Below are positions 6,617 through 11,461 of a stretch of DNA of 11,461 bases, in pieces. How positions within the stretch are numbered: the first letter of the stretch is position 1; each line of letters begins with the position of its first letter. The translations under genes were made by a program, and so were the position numbers. The DNA comes from CAYUHZ01 sp964444625 (GTDB lineage Bacteria; Patescibacteriota; Patescibacteriia; Patescibacteriales; GWC2-42-12): positions 1 to 11,461 of the forward strand of contig CAYUHZ010000028.1 of the NCBI GenBank assembly GCA_964444625.1. Reading direction: 5' to 3'. The notes beneath the pieces are model-generated. The model searched no databases, was not told the origin of the DNA, and was given only the letters and a program-made list of their open reading frames with translations.

Positions 6617-7489
6617 TTAGGTCGATTTCCCAATAATTTTATTGAATCCTGATAAAAAGCAGGAGTCTACTTTGAAATATGAATAAGCGTTTTGCACCGG
6701 CGCTCGACCCCCTTCTTCCCTGTGGAAATCCGATCCGCCGGTTGTTATTAGGCCTAATTCCCTAGCCAATTGTTGGATATACAGTGTTGTGCCAATAGAA
6801 TGGTGGGCGGAGAACATTTCAATTCCGTCTAATCCTAGTTCTTTTAGGCGGTAAACAAAGTTTTTTTTGATAAATCCATATTTTCCGGGATGATTCAGGA
6901 CTAGTTGCCCTCCGATTTTTTTTCGCAGGGCAAAAATTCTTTTCACATTAACATAACTTTCGCGCAGTTGGCTGTTTTTTTTATTTTGAAAATAAAATTT
7001 AATTACTTCCTCTTCGCGCGGGTTGGGCTCTCCCAGCTCTCGCTGGATCATTTTTCGATTAGTCGGCACAGCCAACAATTCATCTGCCAATTTGTTGATT
7101 GGAATGTAGTGATTGTATTTATCGATTATTTTATCAACTGACAAGTTGAAGCTATTTTTTTGCAATTGCTCCAAGGCATTTCTGGCTCTGGTCCTGCGAT
7201 TAACTTGAACTCCTCGCAACAACTTATGCAACTCGGGGCTATCTTCGTCAAAATTATACCACAGTAGATTGAATTTTTTGTGGTCCAATTTAACGTATAG
7301 TTCAATGCCGCTAATTGTTTTAATGCCGCTCTTATTACATGCCCTTCTGAACTCGGCTAGCCCGCCAACAGTATTATGATCTGTTAGAGCCGCTATCTTT
7401 ACGCCGTACTGCCTGATAAATTTTGCCAATTGAGTCGGATTAAGGTAGCCGTCAGAGTAAGTTGAATGTAATTGTAAATCGATAATCAT
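6617..7489 (-). CDS. PHP-domain metal-dependent phosphoesterase
   Basis: A 290-residue PHP-fold protein like the TrpH/YciV group, which includes nucleoside 3',5'-bisphosphate phosphatases and 5'-3' exonuclease RNase AM. Motifs in order: IDLQLHSTYSDG (His8, Asp13), LTDHNT (Asp37, His38), SGIELY (Glu63), LVLNHPGKYG (His200), FSAHHS (His229/230) and TGGSDFHRE (Asp254, His256). Between motifs 3 and 4 lies the helical insertion usual for this group (about 80-190). The first histidine of the canonical HxH motif is Gln6 here, so one metal ligand is changed; the rest are kept. Length fits the family (about 280-295). It starts 29 bases after the kinase stop. TATAAT lies just five bases before the ATG, so a leaderless transcript is conceivable, but there is no good -35. 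The actual substrate cannot be told from sequence. Confidence 0.88.
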   Translation of the reverse strand: MIIDLQLHSTYSDGYLNPTQLAKFIRQYGVKIAALTDHNTVGGLAEFRRACNKSGIKTISGIELYVKLDHKKFNLLWYNFDEDSPELHKLLRGVQVNRRTRARNALEQLQKNSFNLSVDKIIDKYNHYIPINKLADELLAVPTNRKMIQRELGEPNPREEEVIKFYFQNKKNSQLRESYVNVKRIFALRKKIGGQLVLNHPGKYGFIKKNFVYRLKELGLDGIEMFSAHHSIGTTLYIQQLARELGLITTGGSDFHREEGGRAPVQNAYSYFKVDSCFLSGFNKIIGKST

Positions 7490-7505
7490 ATTAAATTATA
7501 TTAAA

Positions 7506-7536
7506 ATAATTTAGATTTCTATAATTTTAGATTTCT
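7506..7536. repeat. Short tandem direct repeat across the kinase stop codon
   Basis: ATAATTTAGATTTCT (7506-7520) and ATAATTTTAGATTTCT (7521-7536) are adjacent copies differing by one T. The second copy encodes the last residues of the kinase (RNLKL, minus strand) and the first lies mostly beyond its stop, so a small tandem duplication or slippage has occurred at the end of the gene, in the spacer before the PHP gene. Confidence 0.7.
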
Positions 7537-8544
7537 ATTTATATATTCTATTAAACCCTTGGCTCGCTCAGGTTCCGGTTCGTGTTTAATCAAGAAATAG
7601 TTAGCCGTACGTAGAGCGGTAAAATTATAGTAAAGATTGATCCTTCTCTTCAAGTCTTCGTCTATTTTGATTTTAGCATTTTCTAGGTAACTGGCCAAAA
7701 ATAAATTTTTTATTTCTTTGATAAAATTGCCATCATCAATCTTCTTGCGCCCCATAAATTCCAATTGTTGCAAGAAGGAACCAATATCGCGAGCGAGATC
7801 AGACAGGCAAACGTCGTTAAAATCTATCAGGGCAATTTGTTCGGAATTGGCGCGAAGGATGTTTTCCGGGTGAGCGTCGCCATGGATTAGCCACCTTTGT
7901 TTGGTTTTATTCAAAAAGCTATTTTCCGCTTTGACCAGTGATTTGTAAATTTTAAAATAACCGTCATAATCTTGAGGATATAGCTGTTTAATTTTTACCA
8001 AAGCGTTTTTCATGCCCGGGAATACCGTTTTTATGCGGCTATTGATGCGGTTAAAGTTTTTTGCATTTTTTATATCGCTAGCGTGCAACTTGGCAAACAA
8101 TGCCCCGGACGCTTCAACGATTTTTTTTATTTCCGTCCCGTCATTAATTTTTAAATAATGATAAAAATTTTCTCCGCTTATCCCTTGATAGAAAACGGCG
8201 CGAAAGGCGTTAGAGTAATAAAGAGGGCGCGGGAGAGTAAAACGAGCATCGGGGAAGTCGCCTTTCCATAAGAATTTTAGCACTTCGTAAACGTTTTTTC
8301 TCGGTTCATTGCTGTGAGCGCTGCAGAAAACCAAAATTTTTTTCTCCTCCTTGTTTTTGTCGATATATGTTACTTGGTATTCGTTGACCACATGATAGGT
8401 TGTTAGCCAAACCATTTTTTTTCTCGGGCAAACTATAACACCCTTGAGTTTAAAAAAATCTTGATAGCGGGGCATGATTTTTTTGGCAAAATATTTTTCA
8501 ACAAACAATTGATCAAATAATTTTTTAATTATATTTTCTGGCAT
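7519..8544 (-). CDS. APH-fold phosphotransferase (aminoglycoside/choline/sugar kinase family)
   Basis: A 341-residue kinase of the APH family (PF01636), which transfers phosphate from ATP to small hydroxyl compounds. The catalytic loop is LIHGDAHPENIL (HGD at 221-223, Asp223 as likely base, Asn228) and the metal-binding motif is ALIDFNDV (Asp241). ISGENFYHYL earlier is the usual hinge region between lobes. The N-terminal lobe is divergent. I chose the ATG at 8542-8544, four bases after the GH57 stop, rather than a TTG 12 codons upstream that would overlap GH57. Tight coupling to GH57 and glycogen synthase suggests a sugar or glucan-fragment substrate, since maltokinase has this fold, rather than antibiotic resistance; this is inference from context only. 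The other possibilities are a choline, homoserine or protein kinase. It is soluble, with no signal peptide. Confidence 0.85.
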   Translation of the reverse strand: MPENIIKKLFDQLFVEKYFAKKIMPRYQDFFKLKGVIVCPRKKMVWLTTYHVVNEYQVTYIDKNKEEKKILVFCSAHSNEPRKNVYEVLKFLWKGDFPDARFTLPRPLYYSNAFRAVFYQGISGENFYHYLKINDGTEIKKIVEASGALFAKLHASDIKNAKNFNRINSRIKTVFPGMKNALVKIKQLYPQDYDGYFKIYKSLVKAENSFLNKTKQRWLIHGDAHPENILRANSEQIALIDFNDVCLSDLARDIGSFLQQLEFMGRKKIDDGNFIKEIKNLFLASYLENAKIKIDEDLKRRINLYYNFTALRTANYFLIKHEPEPERAKGLIEYINRNLKL

Positions 8545-8548
8545 ATTT

Positions 8549-9706
8549 TTATTTATTCCGGTGCTTGGTCCAATGGTCAACCCAAACTTTTTTCATGGTT
8601 TTTAGGGCTAACGTTTCAGCGCTTAATTTGTTGCTGATGCTGTTTCGGTCGTTAAGCGAACGGACGCTTTTTAGCAATTCCTTAATTCCCAATTCTATTT
8701 GATCGGGATTCCAGGCTATGGGACTAAAAAGTCGAAAATCTTTTCCGCTAGCCCACCAATACGTGCAACTGGCCAAACCCCTGTTCAAGTGGTGTCTGGC
8801 CCAGTCGATATTTTCATCATGGTCGAATTTTTCTATCGTTTTGATGGCCAAGTTCGTTAAATTCCACAGTAGCACATGAATATCGTTGTCTCTGTCTTGC
8901 CACAAGGCGTAGGGTTTATTTTGTTTCAGCTCTTCGGCGGTAGATTCCCAGGACGAAGACCTTAACTTGATAGCGTTTTTTTGTTCCAAAGAATTTAAAT
9001 ACTCGCTGATGGTTTGAGTTTCTATTTTTTCCCGCGTTGAAATAATTTTTTCAAAACTTCCCCGATTATCATGGTGCCTGAGGCCATAAAGTTCAGCGTC
9101 GGTAACGGTAACAATTGTTTTTCTTTGGTTTTTTTGCGTCAATTCTCTTATTGTTTTTGGCACATAGTCCCGTGAATATTTTCTGGAACGAAAACAAATA
9201 TTTAGACCAGATGCTTGATCGGAGTAAAGGACGTTGGGTTGAATTTTTTCTTCAGTTGAAATTTCATCCAGAATCAACCACTGATAACCAAGTTTTTTTA
9301 TTAAGCTGGCTAAATTTGAGCTGTAAGCTTGTTCCGGCGAAAAAAATCCCGCGAGCCTGACATTGCCGAAATGCTGACGCAATATTTTTTCATTAGTTTT
9401 TATTTGTCTAATAATTTCTTTTTCCGGCAGGAGCGGTAGTATCGGGTGGTAGGCGGCTGATCCTGTTAATTCAACCTGACCGTTTAGAACCAGTTTTTTT
9501 ATATCATCGATCAATTCATGCTGCTTCATTTCGTGCAGTTTTTCCAATAAGCAGCCGGTGATATTGAAGGTAAATTTAAAATGAGGATTTTTTTTAAAAC
9601 CCCTAATAATTCTTTTATAACTTTTATCAGTAGCTTCAAATACTGTTTGGTTAGTAGCGGTAGGCGGTTGATAAAAATGCAAGAGATTAATCCAAGCTAT
9701 TGGCAT
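8549..9706 (-). CDS. GH57 family glycosidase (alpha-amylase/glucan-modifying)
   Basis: A 385-residue retaining glycoside hydrolase family 57 protein acting on alpha-1,4/1,6 glucans. The five conserved regions can be followed: LLHFYQPP (His10), GQVELTGSAAYHPILPLLP (76-94, His87), GFFSPEQAYS (120-129, Glu125 as likely nucleophile), VTVTDAELYGLRHHD (199-213, Asp203 as likely acid/base) and a later SSWESTAEEL region (251-260). All catalytic residues are present. No signal peptide is seen, so it should act in the cytosol. It begins 6 bases after the glycogen synthase stop, which points to storage-polymer branching, debranching or transfer. At 385 residues it is shorter than characterised GH57 branching enzymes (over 500), so alpha-amylase or glucanotransferase activity is also possible. 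Specificity cannot be read from sequence. No Shine-Dalgarno is visible; translation is probably coupled to the gene before it. Confidence 0.9.
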   Translation of the reverse strand: MPIAWINLLHFYQPPTATNQTVFEATDKSYKRIIRGFKKNPHFKFTFNITGCLLEKLHEMKQHELIDDIKKLVLNGQVELTGSAAYHPILPLLPEKEIIRQIKTNEKILRQHFGNVRLAGFFSPEQAYSSNLASLIKKLGYQWLILDEISTEEKIQPNVLYSDQASGLNICFRSRKYSRDYVPKTIRELTQKNQRKTIVTVTDAELYGLRHHDNRGSFEKIISTREKIETQTISEYLNSLEQKNAIKLRSSSWESTAEELKQNKPYALWQDRDNDIHVLLWNLTNLAIKTIEKFDHDENIDWARHHLNRGLASCTYWWASGKDFRLFSPIAWNPDQIELGIKELLKSVRSLNDRNSISNKLSAETLALKTMKKVWVDHWTKHRNK

Positions 9707-9712
9707 AAAATT

Positions 9713-11182
9713 TTATTTGTTGTTTTTGATGGCTTTGTGGTAAAGGGAAATATATTTTTTTGCCGGCAATTCCCAGCTATTGGCTTCCAGCATGACCTTT
9801 ATCATCAAGGTCTGCCAGGCATCTTTACGCCGGTAATTTTCTAGGGCCCTGATCACGGCGCCGTATAAAGAAAATGGGTTGTATTCCGCAAAGCAAAAAC
9901 CGTTGCCCTTGTTTGTCGCCGGGCTATAGTTTGTGACCGTATCTTTTAAGCCACCCACCCTTCGAACGATCGGGATGCAGCCGTAACGCATAGCGATCAT
10001 TTGATTGATGCCGCAAGGCTCATGGTGGGATGGCAGCAAAAACAAATCGGCGGCGGCATAGATTTGAGTTTCCATATTTTCGTTGCCGGAAAAAGGGAGC
10101 CAGCGGATTTTTTTGGGATATTTTTTTTGGATTTTTTTAATTTTTGTTATATAGTTTTTTTCCCCGTCGCCCATTATTATCATTTGTATATCTAGTTTTG
10201 CTAGTGGTTGAGAGGCTTTTAAAACCAACTCAAAACCCTTCTGAAAAGTTACCCGAGATGTCAGAGCGATCAGCGGAGTATTCGCCTCAGTTGATAATCC
10301 CAGTTTTTGCTGCAAGAATTTTTTATTATCTTTTTTTAAATTTGTTTTTTGATGATTGTATTTTTTGTGCAAGCCTGGGTCGTTTTCGGGATTATAGGCC
10401 AAGTAATCAATACCGTTAACAATGCCGAAGAGCTTATCCTTTCTATTGCGTAAAATGCGATGCAGGTCTTGCCCAAAATTTTTGGTCAAGATTTCATCGC
10501 GGTATTGTTCGCTGACGGTGTTGATGATATCAGCGGATAAGATGGCTCGCTTGGCGAAATTAACGTATTCAATATTAGGGTCGGTTATATGCGGTATTTT
10601 TTTTCGTCCATAATCTTTTTTTTCCAGAGGCGCTTCCCACCAATTTTTACCAAATTGGAAAGCGAGATTATGAATGGTAAAAATTGTTTTGGCTTTTTGC
10701 AAGTTCTTGGAATAGCGAAAGTCGGTTTTCAGATAAAAGGGTATCAAGCCGGTGTGCCAGTCGTGGCAATGAACAATATCGGCCGGGTATTTTAGGAGGG
10801 TTATCAGTTTTAAAGCAGCGATATTGAAAACTAAAAAACGGGTATTTTCATGATCGGTGTTGTAAAGCATCTTTTTGGCAGAAAAATATTTTTTATTTTC
10901 TATAAAATAAATCGGCAGATTATCCATTAAAAAGCCTTGCCAGTAATTAACTATTACGTTATCGCTTGAATTCAAGTATACTTTGACATTTTTGTAAATC
11001 AATTTTAAATTATATTGTTTCGGATCAATGCTTTTGCCGTAAAACGGAGTAATAACGATTATATCGTGCCCCAAGCGCTTAATCGCCTTAGGTAAACTGC
11101 GGCAAACATCAGCCAAACCGCCAGTTTTGGAGTATGGAGAAACCTCAGCCGAGATGGAAACTATTTTTATGGGCCTGGACAT
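9713..11182 (-). CDS. glgA: Glycogen/starch synthase, GT5
   Basis: A 489-residue GT5 glycosyltransferase that extends alpha-1,4-glucan chains from a nucleotide-glucose donor (ADP-glucose in most bacteria). The N-terminal Rossmann domain has SAEVSPYSKTGGLADV (11-26), with Lys19 matching Lys15 of E. coli GlgA. HCHDWHTGLIP (138-148) and TIHNLAFQ (169-176) follow, then VNGIDY (255-260). The C-terminal domain has TSRVTFQKG (Arg310, Lys315, equivalent to E. coli Arg300 and Lys305) and PSHHEPCGINQMIAMRYG (Glu388, equivalent to Glu377). All catalytic residues are intact and length is standard (about 480). It heads the minus-strand cluster with GH57 6 bases downstream. No ADP-glucose pyrophosphorylase is visible. 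The ATG at 11180-11182 has no Shine-Dalgarno before it; the upstream region contains palindromes that could regulate the operon. Confidence 0.94.
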   Translation of the reverse strand: MSRPIKIVSISAEVSPYSKTGGLADVCRSLPKAIKRLGHDIIVITPFYGKSIDPKQYNLKLIYKNVKVYLNSSDNVIVNYWQGFLMDNLPIYFIENKKYFSAKKMLYNTDHENTRFLVFNIAALKLITLLKYPADIVHCHDWHTGLIPFYLKTDFRYSKNLQKAKTIFTIHNLAFQFGKNWWEAPLEKKDYGRKKIPHITDPNIEYVNFAKRAILSADIINTVSEQYRDEILTKNFGQDLHRILRNRKDKLFGIVNGIDYLAYNPENDPGLHKKYNHQKTNLKKDNKKFLQQKLGLSTEANTPLIALTSRVTFQKGFELVLKASQPLAKLDIQMIIMGDGEKNYITKIKKIQKKYPKKIRWLPFSGNENMETQIYAAADLFLLPSHHEPCGINQMIAMRYGCIPIVRRVGGLKDTVTNYSPATNKGNGFCFAEYNPFSLYGAVIRALENYRRKDAWQTLMIKVMLEANSWELPAKKYISLYHKAIKNNK

Positions 11183-11215
11183 AAATATTTAAAACTTAAA
11201 ATTGAATTACAAAGA

Positions 11216-11268
11216 ATAAACAAGGAAAATAATTTTTGTTTGAAATTTCAAACTTAAGTCTTGTTTAT
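11216..11268. repeat. Nested palindromes upstream of the glucan operon
   Basis: ATAAACAAG (11216-11224) pairs with CTTGTTTAT (11260-11268), and between them lies the perfect 16-base palindrome GTTTGAAATTTCAAAC (11238-11253). The structure begins 34 bases upstream of the glycogen synthase start. It could be an operator with dyad symmetry, a leader-RNA hairpin, or a terminator for a gene to the right. No convincing -35/-10 pair was found with it. Confidence 0.5.
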
Positions 11269-11295
11269 GGTTTAGAACATTTCATTTGTTGCGCG

Positions 11296-11461
11296 AATAA
11301 TTTTTAAAACGCAGTTTCCCTAATCAATTTTTATTCTATGCGACTGCGTAGCTATCCGACATTCTAAAGCTCGTAAATTTATTCAATAATGCCGCGATAT
11401 TAAAATTTTTGTTTTCTGGTTATCCAGTTTTCTGGAATTCAGCTTGTCGCCAAAAGCACTT
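11296..11461 (+). pseudogene. Possible second, heavily decayed ISL3/ISAon1-like transposase copy
   Basis: The plus strand here resembles the minus strand of the remnant near 2316-2570. AACGCAGTTT at 11308-11317 matches the complement of 2554-2563 exactly, with flanking AATAAT and CTAAT/TAAT blocks also aligned. In the corresponding frame, KRSF...NNAAILKF aligns with KRSL...HEATILNYF, and the edge sequence GCCAAAAGCACTT resembles the codons for the AKLKA motif. The frame is interrupted (for example TAG at about 11350) and shows no intact coding. The alignment was done by eye in AT-rich DNA, so it may be partly chance. The element would continue past the right edge. Confidence 0.35.

Noticed and set aside
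7519..8580. Longer kinase starting at TTG, overlapping GH57
   Set aside because: The extra 12 residues show no family similarity, and an ATG four bases after the GH57 stop fits the compact operon better.
1..11461. CRISPR arrays, tRNA or rRNA genes, toxin-antitoxin or phage genes
   Set aside because: No regularly spaced repeats, cloverleaf-like sequences, rRNA-like segments or recognisable defence or phage proteins were seen on either strand.
11296..11461. A normal minus-strand gene entering from the right edge (frame ending in ILISRHY)
   Set aside because: The open stretch is only about 25 codons, matches no motif, and the transposase-remnant reading of the plus strand explains the region better, though weakly.

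Overview
The window looks like AT-rich chromosomal DNA from an uncultivated bacterium, most likely a member of the Candidate Phyla Radiation (Patescibacteria, Parcubacteria-like). This is an inference from the mix of genes: a bifunctional phosphoglucose/phosphomannose isomerase, a fused MEMO-AMMECR1 protein, short GH57 and PHP proteins, compact spacing, few Shine-Dalgarno sequences, and decayed insertion sequences of types common in those genomes. No rRNA, tRNA or other marker is present to fix the phylum.

Layout. Positions 1-150 hold a short open frame running in from the left edge and nested inverted repeats. Positions 149-1052 are a broken IS481/IS3-like transposase on the minus strand. 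A promoter at about 1099-1127 leads into the only intact plus-strand gene, a sugar-phosphate isomerase (1202-2314). Directly after it, convergent, lies the C-terminal remnant of a second transposase type (ISL3/ISAon1-like, about 2316-2546). From 2627 to 11182 every intact gene is on the minus strand. In transcription order from the right these are glycogen synthase (GT5), a GH57 glycosidase, an APH-fold kinase, a PHP-domain phosphoesterase, a thymidylate-kinase-like P-loop protein, an aromatic-amino-acid-type permease, a YfcE-like metallophosphoesterase, and, separated by 112 bases and with its own ribosome binding site, the MEMO-AMMECR1 fusion. The right edge (about 11296-11461) carries what may be a second, heavily decayed copy of the 2316-2546 transposase in the opposite orientation.

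How the genes fit together. Glycogen synthase (9713-11182), GH57 (8549-9706) and the kinase (7519-8544) are separated by only 6 and 4 bases and are almost certainly one transcript. They suggest an alpha-glucan storage or remodelling module. The isomerase interconverts the hexose phosphates that feed such a pathway, although it is transcribed separately on the other strand. The PHP and P-loop proteins follow 29 and 47 bases later and may belong to the same transcript. The permease and metallophosphoesterase form a tight pair after a 162-base gap. Of the intact genes only the MEMO-AMMECR1 gene has a recognisable Shine-Dalgarno sequence close to its start; the others lack one or, for the isomerase, have only a distant weak candidate.

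Most worth a second look: the inverted transposase remnants that may bracket the minus-strand cluster, the MEMO-AMMECR1 fusion with no radical SAM partner in view, the APH-fold kinase embedded in a glucan operon, and altered catalytic motifs in the PHP and thymidylate-kinase-like proteins.
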